A stretch of 64,000 bases of DNA from Pedobacter psychrodurus (GCF_004331735.1 NZ_SJSO01000021.1:41098-105097), one strand, 5' to 3'; counted from the stretch's first letter, positions 17,403 to 25,824 are shown. The notes: generated by a model from the sequence alone, not told the origin. Numbers and translations: made by a program.

Positions 17403-18590
17403 TTATTCTTCCATAAAACCTACCGTACCGCCAACCCAATCGAAATCGGCGTTATAGCGTACGCCAATCATTTTGCCTTTGCTTAATCTGGCCAGATTAA
17501 TGCAAAGCTGAGGCTCGCCACCATCAGGCCATAAGTACATCATTCTTACTTCTGCTTTTACACCACCATCAGGTGCCTGTACGGCTGGCTCGTAATTTAC
17601 TTTTCGTTGTAAAATCCAATTTTCGGGATCTTTTATATTGGTAATGTCTGTTTCGCTTACATCGATAATCACGCCCATTCCAGCGAATGAGAATAATGGC
17701 TTAAGTACGTAGTTTTCTAAATCAGTCGGGATTGTATTTAACTCATTTAAAAAAACTGTTTGGGGTACAAATTCGCTTTTCAAGAAAGGCATGGTGTATT
17801 TGCTGATGCGGTAAAACCAGTTTGGATGTGTTACCCATTCCACATCGAGTTCTTCACGCGGATCGAAACTGTTTTTGAAAATTTCGGTGTTATTGGCAAC
17901 TTCATCAAAAATAAGGCGGTTGTAAATTCTTTTTAACTGGATCTTTTTGCCATCTTCTTCGTAAAAGAGTTGTTTATCAACTTTTTTGATGTCTTCCAGG
18001 GCCAAAATCTTAATGCCGAGCATATTTCGGGTAACTAAAAAATCAATAGCCGTTTTTTGGTTAAGTGCATCTACATCCATTAAGGCCACTTCTTCTGGTC
18101 GATGTTTGCCGATAATAACTTCTTTAAGCAGTTTGATGTACTTTTCTTCGGTAAATCCGTTTAATAAATAATTTGCCGAATGGTCTATTTCGAAACTGTT
18201 TTGAAAGGTTTTTGCCAGATGATGCTGAAAGCCATATAAAGAAGGGAAACCTTGCATTTCGATTAACATAGGAACAAGTTCTCCTGCTTCATTTTTACAG
18301 ATGCCGAAATCGAAAGTTAAAAAGTGAGGCTGTTCATTTTCATTAGGCACGTTCCAGTCTGTTGGGATTGCCTTTTGGGTAAGTGCTTTAAAATTAGGTT
18401 GTTTAATCAGGTTTATAATCTCTTCTCCAGCTGCAATTAATTTTTCTTTCAGTGCTTTCGGAATAAATACCGGCGTTTCTGCAACCCTGAAAGGAATTGG
18501 AGGGTAGCCACTTTGCAGTTTAGCGATGAAGTTTTGGTACTTCTCATCAGTAAATTGTTGGTTGTATTTTTGGCGTTGAGCAGGTATCAT
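17403..18590 (-). CDS. ATP-grasp-like ligase (amidoligase cluster member)
   Basis: A 395-residue protein with ATP-grasp features in the C-terminal half: YVLKPLFSFAGMGV (nucleotide-binding lysine and small-residue loop), WILQRKVNYEP, EVRMMYLWPDGG and SKGKMIGVRYNADFDW. The N-terminal half (FLTFDFGICKNEAGELVPMLIEMQGFP) suggests a substrate domain. A longer frame to 18689 enters a palindromic repeat, so the ATG at 18590 was chosen. It is the last gene of a five-gene minus-strand cluster with a glutamine amidotransferase, a GCS2 ligase, a second ATP-grasp protein and an esterase. It probably joins a carboxylate to an amine; the substrate is unknown. Confidence 0.75.
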   Translation of the reverse strand: MIPAQRQKYNQQFTDEKYQNFIAKLQSGYPPIPFRVAETPVFIPKALKEKLIAAGEEIINLIKQPNFKALTQKAIPTDWNVPNENEQPHFLTFDFGICKNEAGELVPMLIEMQGFPSLYGFQHHLAKTFQNSFEIDHSANYLLNGFTEEKYIKLLKEVIIGKHRPEEVALMDVDALNQKTAIDFLVTRNMLGIKILALEDIKKVDKQLFYEEDGKKIQLKRIYNRLIFDEVANNTEIFKNSFDPREELDVEWVTHPNWFYRISKYTMPFLKSEFVPQTVFLNELNTIPTDLENYVLKPLFSFAGMGVIIDVSETDITNIKDPENWILQRKVNYEPAVQAPDGGVKAEVRMMYLWPDGGEPQLCINLARLSKGKMIGVRYNADFDWVGGTVGFMEE

Positions 18591-18622
18591 AGGTTTATGT
18601 GTTTGATTTCTGTTGCCCAAAC

Positions 18623-18705
18623 CGTCATTTCGACTGAAGCATCGCGAAATGGAGAAATCTTTTTGGTTAATCGTAAAAGATTTCTCCACTACGGTCGAAA
18701 TGACG
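18623..18705. repeat. REP-like palindrome (CGTCATTTCGAC ends)
   Basis: A 12-base perfect outer pair CGTCATTTCGAC (18623-18634) / GTCGAAATGACG (18694-18705), and a 13-base perfect inner pair GGAGAAATCTTTT (18651-18663) / AAAAGATTTCTCC (18675-18687). Related copies are at 23652-23732 and 41492-41595. Confidence 0.85.
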
Positions 18706-18732
18706 ATTTAACGTAATAATGACCTCTTATTT

Positions 18733-19560
18733 TTATACTTCCTGCAAATCCCCAATGGCTTTTTGTAAGAAATTAGGTAAAATAACACTTTGCGTAAGCA
18801 CAATCCTTGCCGGATCATCTAAACTGTTTAACATATCCAGGTATTTTTGTTCTCCGTGCATATCAACAATTGCTTTTTTCTTTTCTTCCTGAAGCAAATA
18901 CATTTTCATGCCTACCGGATCAGCTTCTGGATGGAACTGTGTACCAATGATTTCATTTGAAAAGCGGATCGACATCATGCAGCGTTCTAAATCGACATGT
19001 TTACGTTCTTTTTCGATGGCCAATAATTTAGCGCCTTTTTTCTCAAAAGCAGCAAAATCTGGCTCGATCACTTGCCAATCTCTACTGTCGACCGAAAAGA
19101 AAGGGTTGGTGATGCCATTAAAAATTTCGTCTTTTTCTCCATCTTCCGTTAAAGTAATCGGGAAAATACCAAAAGCATTCGACCGTCTTTCGGTTACGTT
19201 GCCCAATTCATATTTTCTACAAGCCAATTGGAAGGAGTGACAGATTAAAAAAGCATACTTTTTTCTATCGTCGTTTTTATGGTTAAAAGCTTCTATCTGA
19301 TCTAAGAGATTAAAAAAATCATTTTCCCATGATTCGCCCTTACTTTCAATCGGACTACCCGGGCCACCACTAGAAATATAAGCATCATATCCGATGCCCG
19401 GTACTTCTCCTTTTTGCCTTAAATCAAATATATCAAAGGTTAAATCGATATTGTTTTCGTTTTTAAAACGGGATAAAATTTCCTGAATTCCCCGCATACC
19501 CTGATTAGGTGCACCGTTATTCATGTCAATAACGGCCACCTTTAAGCTACTTTTATCCAT
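18733..19560 (-). CDS. Class I glutamine amidotransferase-like protein
   Basis: A 275-residue GATase1-fold protein related to the glutaminase part of GMP synthase-type enzymes. The nucleophile region reads FLICHSFQLA, with the catalytic cysteine but not the usual G-x-C-x-G context. The acid-base pair is present in GTQFHPEADP. The SGGPGSP segment is also typical of the family. It lies 8 bases downstream of the GCS2-type ligase gene and is probably co-transcribed with it. It could supply ammonia to a neighbouring ligase or hydrolyse gamma-glutamyl products. Substrate unknown. Confidence 0.82.
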   Translation of the reverse strand: MDKSSLKVAVIDMNNGAPNQGMRGIQEILSRFKNENNIDLTFDIFDLRQKGEVPGIGYDAYISSGGPGSPIESKGESWENDFFNLLDQIEAFNHKNDDRKKYAFLICHSFQLACRKYELGNVTERRSNAFGIFPITLTEDGEKDEIFNGITNPFFSVDSRDWQVIEPDFAAFEKKGAKLLAIEKERKHVDLERCMMSIRFSNEIIGTQFHPEADPVGMKMYLLQEEKKKAIVDMHGEQKYLDMLNSLDDPARIVLTQSVILPNFLQKAIGDLQEV

Positions 19561-19567
19561 TATAAAA

Positions 19568-20668
19568 TTACTTTGCGCCTATAAGTGTTTGAGTAGTAAT
19601 ATAATCTACCACCGCCTCAAAGTTACCAGTTTGTTGGTAAACTGCCAACTGCCGGTCTGCGCCTGTGCCATGTTCAAGAATTTTATGCACGTAATTAATA
19701 TCATCACGGCAGCCTAAATCATCCACAACATCATCCACAAAATCCAATAATTCTAAAATAAGGTTGCGGCAATTTACTTCCATTTCTTTTCCAAAATCGA
19801 TTAGATTCCCATCAATGCCGTAACGTGCAGCCCGCCATTTATTCTCGTTAATTAACGCTCTCGAATAACTGATAAATTCCATGTTCTGCAAACGCAGTTT
19901 GTACAGTTTGGCACATAAAGCCTGAAATAATGCTGTAAAAGCCATGGTTTCATCAATCAGCATCGGACAGTCGCAAATGCGGAACTCAACCGTGTCGAAA
20001 AATGGATGTACACGGATATCCCACCAAATCTTTTTTGCATTATCCATGCAATTGGTTTTGATGAGCAATTTTACATAGTTGTCGTAATCCTCAATGCTAT
20101 TAAAAATATCTGGAATACCGGTGCGGGGAAATTTGTCGAAAATTTTAGTTCTGAAAGATTTGTAACCTGTATTTCGCGATTCCCAAAAAGGAGAATTGGT
20201 TGATAAAGCGAAAACGTGCGGTAAAAAATACCTCACTTGATTGGCGATGTGTATAGCCAGTTCGCGAGATTGGAAACCTACGTGCACATGCAGTCCAAAA
20301 ATGAGGTTAGAACGTGCAGCTTCCTGCAGTTCGTTCACAATCTCATTATAGCGGGGATGTTCAGTAATTAACTGTTTTTCCCAGTGCGAAAAAGGGTGAG
20401 TACCAGCAGCCCCAATCCTTAAGCCTTGCTCACCGGCGAGTTGCGATACGGTATAACGTAACTGAGAAATCTCTTTACGTGCTTCGGTGGTAGTTTTACA
20501 AATGCCAGTTCCAACTTCTACCACAGCCTGGTGCATTTCTGCCTTAACCTGATCTTTGTGAATCTTTTGTGCGGCCTCTACAATTTTTTGGTCGTGAGAA
20601 GTAAGCTCTCTGGTAACGGGATCAATTACCATGTATTCTTCTTCTATGCCCAGCGTAAACTCGTTCAT
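19568..20668 (-). CDS. Carboxylate-amine ligase, GCS2 / YbdK family
   Basis: A 366-residue member of the glutamate-cysteine ligase 2 superfamily, which makes amide bonds between a carboxylate (often glutamate) and an amine using ATP. Diagnostic segments: GIEEEYMVIDP at residues 7-17, MHQAVVEVGTG near 45, GLHVHVGF near 125, WDIRVHPFFDTVEFRICD near 220-237. It is close to the family's usual length. Flanked by an ATP-grasp gene 29 bases upstream and the amidotransferase gene 8 bases downstream. Classic GshA function is an alternative, but the cluster context points to another product. Confidence 0.9.
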   Translation of the reverse strand: MNEFTLGIEEEYMVIDPVTRELTSHDQKIVEAAQKIHKDQVKAEMHQAVVEVGTGICKTTTEARKEISQLRYTVSQLAGEQGLRIGAAGTHPFSHWEKQLITEHPRYNEIVNELQEAARSNLIFGLHVHVGFQSRELAIHIANQVRYFLPHVFALSTNSPFWESRNTGYKSFRTKIFDKFPRTGIPDIFNSIEDYDNYVKLLIKTNCMDNAKKIWWDIRVHPFFDTVEFRICDCPMLIDETMAFTALFQALCAKLYKLRLQNMEFISYSRALINENKWRAARYGIDGNLIDFGKEMEVNCRNLILELLDFVDDVVDDLGCRDDINYVHKILEHGTGADRQLAVYQQTGNFEAVVDYITTQTLIGAK

Positions 20669-20697
20669 CCTAATGTTGATTAAAAATTAAATCCCAA

Positions 20698-21753
20698 TTA
20701 TTTTTTTGCTGCAGCTTTTTTAGGTTTTGCAGGTGTTTTTTCTGCTGTGACAACTTTCTTCGGTGCAGCTGTTTTTGCGGTTTTTGGTGCGGCCTTAGCA
20801 ATTAGGGGTTTACCACCAACCGACGATTTAATGTATTCGCCCCAGGTTAAATTATCTTGTCCGTCTTTTTGTGCTTTAGCCCTTTCTATGGCATAATTTG
20901 CAGTGGTTTCTACTACCCAGTCGAAATTTTCCTGACCAACACTTTTAATATCGGCATCAGGGGCAGGGTTACAGAAATCGATCGCAATAGGTATTCCATC
21001 ACGCACGGCAAACTCTACCGTATTGAAATCGTATCCTAAATATTTGCACAGTCTTAGGGTGTATTCTTCTACTGTTTTAAGCAATTTCGGATCTGGCGAT
21101 TTACCTTCAGTTGCATAACGCAGGTGATGAGGGTTCCGTGGATCGTACTGCATAATACGAACGTATTTGCCGCCAATGCAATAACACCTAAAATATTCTT
21201 CAAAAATGATTTCTTCCTGCAAAAGCATCACCAATTGTTGTGTGCCGCTATGTTTATCAAAAAAATCTTCTTTATCATGAAGTTTATAAACATCTCTCCA
21301 GCCACCACCATCGTAAGGTTTCATATAGGCCGGAAAACCTGTGTATTCGAAAATGGCATCCCAATCTAAGGGCATGGTTAGGTTAGAAAAAGATTCTCCA
21401 GTGGTTCCTGTTGGATGCTCTCTTGAGGGGATTAAAGCTGTTTTGGGTACCGGTACGCCAATTTGTTCGGCAAGTGCATTATTAAAAAACTTCTCGTCGG
21501 CACTCCACCAAAATGGGTTGTTGATTACAGCGGTTCCAGTAATTGCAGCATTTTTTAACGATGCACGATAGAATGGCACATCTTGCGAAATGCGGTCGAT
21601 AATTACCGAATAACCTAATGGCACATTCTGAAATATTTTGTCGATTTGAACAGCTTCGGCAGTGATGCCTTTTTCTGCTTTTTGATTGATTCTTTCGATT
21701 ACGGCTTCAGGAAAAGAGCGTTCCTGTCCAAATAAAATCCCTATTTTTTTCAT
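20698..21753 (-). CDS. ATP-grasp ligase with Lys/Ala-rich C-terminal tail
   Basis: A 351-residue protein of the RimK/D-Ala ligase-like ATP-grasp fold. Visible motifs are MKPYDGGGW (ATP-binding lysine and loop), EEYFRCYCIGG, and NTVEFAVRDGIPIAIDFCNP, which holds the metal-binding acid and asparagine. The last ~38 residues are almost only Lys, Ala, Pro and Thr, resembling a histone H1 tail. A longer frame to 21792 is possible; the ATG at 21753 gives a normal MKKIGILFG start. It lies 29 bases before the GCS2-type ligase. Probably an amide or peptide bond former in the same pathway. Confidence 0.85.
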   Translation of the reverse strand: MKKIGILFGQERSFPEAVIERINQKAEKGITAEAVQIDKIFQNVPLGYSVIIDRISQDVPFYRASLKNAAITGTAVINNPFWWSADEKFFNNALAEQIGVPVPKTALIPSREHPTGTTGESFSNLTMPLDWDAIFEYTGFPAYMKPYDGGGWRDVYKLHDKEDFFDKHSGTQQLVMLLQEEIIFEEYFRCYCIGGKYVRIMQYDPRNPHHLRYATEGKSPDPKLLKTVEEYTLRLCKYLGYDFNTVEFAVRDGIPIAIDFCNPAPDADIKSVGQENFDWVVETTANYAIERAKAQKDGQDNLTWGEYIKSSVGGKPLIAKAAPKTAKTAAPKKVVTAEKTPAKPKKAAAKK

Positions 21754-21839
21754 TGTTTTAAATTTGTCTTTCAATGGTGATGAAGCGATCATGAGCAGCG
21801 TTGCTGGTTATACTTTTGCTCATGATGGTTTAATTGGTA

Positions 21840-21905
21840 AGTATTGAGTTTAATTGTTTAACTGCTTAATCGGTTAATTGTTTGATTATTATAATTTAAT
21901 CAACT
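21840..21905. repeat. Short TTAATTG/GTTTAA word-repeat tract
   Basis: The words GTTTAATTG, TTTAACTGCTTAATCGGTTAATTG and TTTAATC recur between the ATP-grasp and esterase genes. The same words form a larger inverted tract at 41446-41705. Confidence 0.45.
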
Positions 21906-21936
21906 CGGGGCTTAAGACTACCGACTTTGGACTAAA

Positions 21937-22644
21937 CTAAAGCTGCGCAATATAATCTGGAAACATCTCTCTCCAGATGGGCCAATCGTGATCGGCATTT
22001 TGCCTGATATCCAGCCAATGGTCGATGCCCTTTTTGTTTAAGATATCTGATAAACGTTCATTGTCAGGCCTGCACATATCCCGATCGGTTGTGCCCAAAA
22101 CAATTTTCATGTAGTGCAGTTCGGGGTTACTGTTGTTCAGAAGATTGTCTACAGGGTTGTTGAAATAAACATCATCGTTGTAAAAACCGTCCAGCTGACC
22201 AGAAATATCAAAAGCACCGCTCATGCTAAACATATGGCTAACCAGCCAGGGATGCCGGAAAGCGAAATTTGCCGCATGATAACCGCCAAAACTGCAACCA
22301 GCAGTAATAATTTTGCTATGCCCTGTTTCGTGCCTGGCCAAAGGCGCTACTTCTTCCAATAAATACTTGTCGTACCAGATATGGTTTTTAACCCGATCTG
22401 CGGGATGAATACTTTTATTGTACCAACTTAGTTTATCAACGCCATCAGGGCAATAGATCTTAATTTTTCCTTCATTGATAAATCCCTCAACAGAATCTAT
22501 CAACTTGAAATCTTTATTTTCAAAATATCGCCCCATGCTTGTCGGGAACAGTAGGATAGGGATGCCACCGTGACCAAAGATGAGCATGTCGATTTCGCCA
22601 TTTAAATTCGGGCTGTACCATTTCTTATGTTCTTCTTTAACCAT
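21937..22644 (-). CDS. Alpha/beta-hydrolase esterase (amidoligase cluster member)
   Basis: A 235-residue protein of the esterase-D-like alpha/beta hydrolase group. The nucleophile elbow is GCSFGGYHAA (about residue 118), the acid is likely in GTTDRDMC and the histidine in NADHDWPIW. There is no signal peptide, so it is cytoplasmic. It is the first gene of the minus-strand cluster, upstream of an ATP-grasp gene, and divergent from a second esterase that begins 180 bases away. It may load, hydrolyse or release an ester or peptide intermediate. Substrate unknown. Confidence 0.85.
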   Translation of the reverse strand: MVKEEHKKWYSPNLNGEIDMLIFGHGGIPILLFPTSMGRYFENKDFKLIDSVEGFINEGKIKIYCPDGVDKLSWYNKSIHPADRVKNHIWYDKYLLEEVAPLARHETGHSKIITAGCSFGGYHAANFAFRHPWLVSHMFSMSGAFDISGQLDGFYNDDVYFNNPVDNLLNNSNPELHYMKIVLGTTDRDMCRPDNERLSDILNKKGIDHWLDIRQNADHDWPIWREMFPDYIAQL

Positions 22645-22773
22645 AATAAAAATTGAATGACTTAAGGTATAAATTAAAATCTACAAAAAGAATAGTTTAG
22701 GTAGTAAAATGATACAAATCAAAAGCCTATTGTAAAAATTAACCCATGATAATTAATAGTTTACAGAGATTTG

Positions 22774-22782
22774 TACCTTTGC
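22774..22782 (+). promoter_or_regulatory. Candidate -7 promoter box of second esterase gene
   Basis: TACCTTTGC matches the Bacteroidota sigma consensus TAnnTTTG(C). It lies 45 bases before the ATG at 22827. The following bases (CACC..AATT.TGAGGCG) resemble those after the typA box at 27495. Confidence 0.55.
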
Positions 22783-22826
22783 ACCCTAATTCTGAGGCGA
22801 GAGCCATGTGATAGGGGATTTTGATT

Positions 22827-23639
22827 ATGATATACTCCACAATTTTAACGGTAAAAGTTAACACTAGTAACTTTAAAATACCCTCTGCTTACTTAAAGCA
22901 CGAGGTAGAAATAGATATTTATGCCCCTGAAGGTATTTTAGGAAATGAAAAAATAGAACTTCTTTTATTGAATGATGGGCAGGATGTTGCCAAAATGGAT
23001 TTCAGACGGATTTTGGAAGAAGCCCACCACAGCAAAAGAAACCATAGGTTAATTGTTGTAGCGATTAAAGCATCAGCAGATCGTTTAATGGAATACGGCG
23101 TTGCAGGAGTGCCCGATTTTAAGGGACGCGGAGCGAAAGCCAATCTATACACCGATTTCGTGATCAAAGAACTTTTACCTTTTGTTAAAAAGAAAATTGC
23201 GATGCCGATAACCGGCAAAGTAGGTTTTGCAGGATTTTCTTTAGGCGGTTTATCTGCTTTTGATATCGCCTGGAATAATCCATCAGCTTTTGATGCCATC
23301 GGTGTTTTTTCCGGAGCTTTTTGGTGGAGAAAAAAAGATCTGGCAGAAGGTTATACTGATGCCGACCGCATTATGCATGCGCAGCTAGAAAGTACTTCAA
23401 CCAAACCTGATATGAAATTCTGGTTAATGACCGGAACGGAAGATGAAAAGGCCGATCGGAATAAAAACATGATCATCGATTCTATAGATGATACAATTGA
23501 TATTGTTAAAATCCTCTTGAGTAAAGGTTATAAACGGCCTGAAAATGTTTTTTACTACGAAAAAGTTGGGGGTAAACACGATGTTCCAACCTGGGAAAGT
23601 GTAATGCCGGCCTTTTTAGATTGGGCATTTGAGGTTTAG
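22827..23639 (+). CDS. Alpha/beta-hydrolase-fold esterase (divergent cluster partner)
   Basis: A 270-residue esterase of the COG2819/esterase D type. It has a long N-terminal beta region (VEIDIYAPEGI), the LLLNDGQDVAK loop, the nucleophile elbow GFSLGGLSAFD, the acid in MTGTEDEKADR and a C-terminal KHDVPTWESVMPAFLDW holding the catalytic histidine. A TTG at 22821 would add two residues; the ATG at 22827 is preferred. It is transcribed away from the ligase cluster but starts only 180 bases from it, so the two sides may be co-regulated from the shared region. Confidence 0.88.
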   Translation: MIYSTILTVKVNTSNFKIPSAYLKHEVEIDIYAPEGILGNEKIELLLLNDGQDVAKMDFRRILEEAHHSKRNHRLIVVAIKASADRLMEYGVAGVPDFKGRGAKANLYTDFVIKELLPFVKKKIAMPITGKVGFAGFSLGGLSAFDIAWNNPSAFDAIGVFSGAFWWRKKDLAEGYTDADRIMHAQLESTSTKPDMKFWLMTGTEDEKADRNKNMIIDSIDDTIDIVKILLSKGYKRPENVFYYEKVGGKHDVPTWESVMPAFLDWAFEV

Positions 23640-23651
23640 TTAAGAGAAATT

Positions 23652-23732
23652 CGTCATCTCGACTGAAGCAAGGCGGAATGGAGAGATCTATAGTAGATTT
23701 CTCGACTACGTTGAACTCCGCTAGAAATGACG
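23652..23732. repeat. REP-like palindrome, diverged copy
   Basis: Begins CGTCATCTCGACTGAAG and ends CTAGAAATGACG. It has the same outline as the copies at 18623 and 41492, but the ends have diverged so the outer stem is imperfect. Confidence 0.7.
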
Positions 23733-23874
23733 ATCATTTATTTATACTTCAAAAAAATATCGGTATCAAATATTGTCCATAAACAGCTGCGTTGACCGCA
23801 CTTTTTTAATGCGGCGTTATCTATCGATCGGTGTCAAACCGACCGAAATTCTGATTGATTTTTTTTGCCCTACT

Positions 23875-23950
23875 GCACAATCTTGCCTCGGCTAGCCGCC
23901 GCCGAAGGGCTCTTTCTTTTTGGCATCAAAAAAGAAACAAAAAATGCCGT
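23875..23950 (+). repeat. Structured dispersed element, copy 2
   Basis: CTTGCCTCGGCTAGCC near 23883, then a perfect 9-base hairpin TTTCTTTTT (23913-23921) / AAAAAGAAA (23929-23937) and CAAAAAAT. Compare copy 1 at 14200-14300, where the stem differs by a compensated base pair. Confidence 0.65.
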
Positions 23951-24114
23951 CTGAAAATTTTTCTTTGGAAGCCAGTAGGTTGGCTTGGTCAGTGGAGTCC
24001 GAAAAATTTGTTAGGCCGGAATTAAGCTGAACGGAGATATAGTGCGGCGGCCTCGCTTTGTGTAAATGTATGGTGCCGCCAATAGCTCTTAACACATTAT
24101 TAGAACCTAGTTGT

Positions 24115-24792
24115 CTACTCATATTTCAAAAAAATCCCGGTATCAAAAATAGTCCACAAACAACTTCTTTGTCCACACGATTTTAAGGCTGCATTGGCCC
24201 AGGTATTGCAGGTTTTAAAAATGCTGTAACTTCCTTCTGCTTCATAAAAAGCATCACCAATATCATAATGGATGTTCGATTTAACATTGATCAAGTGTCC
24301 TGCTTCATCTTTTCTGAAACTATTCAGTACATAACTGATCAACTGTCGATATTGCGTTTTGCTGATGATAATTTTCTTACAGCTCGCATCTTCCTGAATG
24401 TTTTTGTAATAGGTGGTGTGCATGGCAGATGTGCTTAAACCTGAAATAGCTCTTAGCCCATTACTGAGTTTAAGGTCTGAAAATTCTGGAGTTTCGAGGT
24501 AGAATTTCTTGTCTCCCCAACCCATCGCCAGGTATTGATAAGTGCTATCGGCTTCTAGCGTGTTTTGGTAACTGATTTCCTTTGTCCAATTTATTTCAGC
24601 ACTGACCGCCGGAACCACAATATCAGTATGTACGCCGTTAGTCATGATGTAGATGGCAACCTCTTTAGCGTTTGTTGGATTGGCGTTTATGGTGATCCGT
24701 GAACAACAAAAAGCCGTTAAAAAATAAATTCCAATCAGCAGGATAAAAGCAATGCAGCATCTACTGGCATATTTTAAAAACCTTTTGTTCAT
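24115..24792 (-). CDS. TIGR02117/DUF2459 family protein
   Basis: A 225-residue conserved protein of unknown function with an N-terminal membrane anchor or uncleaved signal (about residues 10-32). The family motif ITNGVHTDIVVP-like segment is seen as MTNGVHTDIVVPAVSAEINW near residue 50, followed by MGWGDKKFYLETPE and the C-terminal FKTCNTWANAALKSCGQRS with a conserved Cys and Asn. This pattern is reminiscent of NlpC-like thiol hydrolases, but that is inference. It lies downstream of a repeat region and has no obvious operon partner. Confidence 0.88.
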   Translation of the reverse strand: MNKRFLKYASRCCIAFILLIGIYFLTAFCCSRITINANPTNAKEVAIYIMTNGVHTDIVVPAVSAEINWTKEISYQNTLEADSTYQYLAMGWGDKKFYLETPEFSDLKLSNGLRAISGLSTSAMHTTYYKNIQEDASCKKIIISKTQYRQLISYVLNSFRKDEAGHLINVKSNIHYDIGDAFYEAEGSYSIFKTCNTWANAALKSCGQRSCLWTIFDTGIFLKYE

Positions 24793-24918
24793 TTCGATCG
24801 GATTATTTTATACTTAATACAGCGTTTGAGTTTTTGGTAACCCATTTATTGATTTTATTGATGGCGGTATCGAAAAACATGATTTTTTGGAGCTCTAACT
24901 TATCTCTACTTTCACGCT

Positions 24919-25365
24919 ATGATAAAGGGACTATTTGAAACACATATTTATGTTGAAGATTTAGCAAGATCGATCGATTTTTATAGCAATACTTTGGGCT
25001 TAACACAATGCCATTACGAAGAAGAACGCAAAATTGCATTTTTCTGGATAGGGAAGCCAAAAGAAGCGATGCTTGGGATCTGGGAAAAACCAAAAAACGA
25101 AATCGACATCAGGCATTTTGCCTTTCGTTGTGATGTAGATGATGTACTGAATAAATCAGTTCAATTTCTTGAATCTAAAAATCTTCAGTCCTATAATTTT
25201 CTTAAAAATGGAAATCGCGAACCCATGGTTTTTGCGTGGATGCCTGCCTTAGCCATTTATTTTAACGATCCGGATGGACACGCATTAGAATTTATAGCCA
25301 TTTTAGCAGGAGAAGCAAGGCCCGAGCTAGGCGTAATTTCTTACGAAGATTGGTTAAGCATATAA
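24919..25365 (+). CDS. VOC family (glyoxalase-like) protein
   Basis: A 148-residue metal-dependent dioxygenase/glyoxalase-superfamily protein. It starts with a canonical FETHIYVEDLARSIDFYSNTLGL betaalphabeta unit and ends with FNDPDGHALEFIAILAG, whose Glu is a metal-ligand position. The histidines in THIY and RHFAF are likely other ligands. The substrate cannot be assigned; lactoylglutathione, fosfomycin or aromatic ring substrates are all possible in this superfamily. It converges on the DUF4180 gene, with only 4 bases between the stops. Confidence 0.9.
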   Translation: MIKGLFETHIYVEDLARSIDFYSNTLGLTQCHYEEERKIAFFWIGKPKEAMLGIWEKPKNEIDIRHFAFRCDVDDVLNKSVQFLESKNLQSYNFLKNGNREPMVFAWMPALAIYFNDPDGHALEFIAILAGEARPELGVISYEDWLSI

Positions 25366-25369
25366 TATA

Positions 25370-25729
25370 TCAATTAGCTAGCTTTGTTAGGGCTTCGGCT
25401 GTAGAACCTAAAAAATTGATGTGTTTGCTCTTATTGCTTTCGTAAATAAAATCTTTAATGCTTTTACTTTGATATGGGCTAAAATCGCCGATAATAGCCA
25501 GGCTTACCCGGTAATTTGAAAACTTTTGGAGAATTTCTCCAGCTATTCCGGTTTTAAGATCAAAGAAAGCAGGGGTAATGTTCTGTACGTGTATAATAAT
25601 TTTATCAAACCCTTGGTAATATAAGTTTCCCAATAAATCTAATCCATCTTCTGCATGATTAATAATGATTTCTTCCGAAAGAACTTCGGCAATATTGATA
25701 TTGTTTATCGTGTGTGATTCAATTTTCAT
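25370..25729 (-). CDS. DUF4180 domain-containing protein
   Basis: A 119-residue protein of unknown function. It spans the whole DUF4180 domain: an N-terminal beta strand pair (INIAEVLSEEIIINHAEDGLDLL), a central IHVQNITPAFFDLKTGIAGEI segment and a C-terminal FLGSTAEALTKL. The fold is STAS-like, similar to anti-anti-sigma domains, which is known for some family members but untested here. There is no signal peptide. It is convergent with the VOC gene. Confidence 0.85.
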   Translation of the reverse strand: MKIESHTINNINIAEVLSEEIIINHAEDGLDLLGNLYYQGFDKIIIHVQNITPAFFDLKTGIAGEILQKFSNYRVSLAIIGDFSPYQSKSIKDFIYESNKSKHINFLGSTAEALTKLAN

Positions 25730-25815
25730 CTGTTGATTTTTAATAGGCTGTTAAAGGTAATGATATTCATTTTCTTGCTACTAATATAAAAATTATGCTT
25801 TTAACAGGAAGATCT

Positions 25816-25824
25816 GGTTAAAAT
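25816..25824 (+). promoter_or_regulatory. Possible half-operator upstream of Crp/Fnr gene
   Basis: GGTTAAAAT, 67 bases before the regulator start, matches one arm of the palindrome at 26481-26500 downstream. It could be a weaker site for the same regulator. Confidence 0.3.

Larger units (their letters stand above)
23640..24114. other. Repeat-filled 475-base intergenic region
   Basis: No credible gene was found. A 76-codon minus-strand frame at 23892-24122 lies in repeat sequence and is rejected. The region holds a GTCAT-ended palindrome (23652-23732) and copy 2 of the structured element (23875-23950). Confidence 0.75.

Noticed and set aside
18591..18689. N-terminal extension of the ATP-grasp-like gene at 17403
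   Set aside because: The additional codons come from a REP-like palindrome; the ATG at 18590 avoids it.
23892..24122. 76-codon minus-strand frame upstream of the DUF2459 gene
   Set aside because: It is read from the structured repeat and overlaps the start region of a real gene's downstream end.
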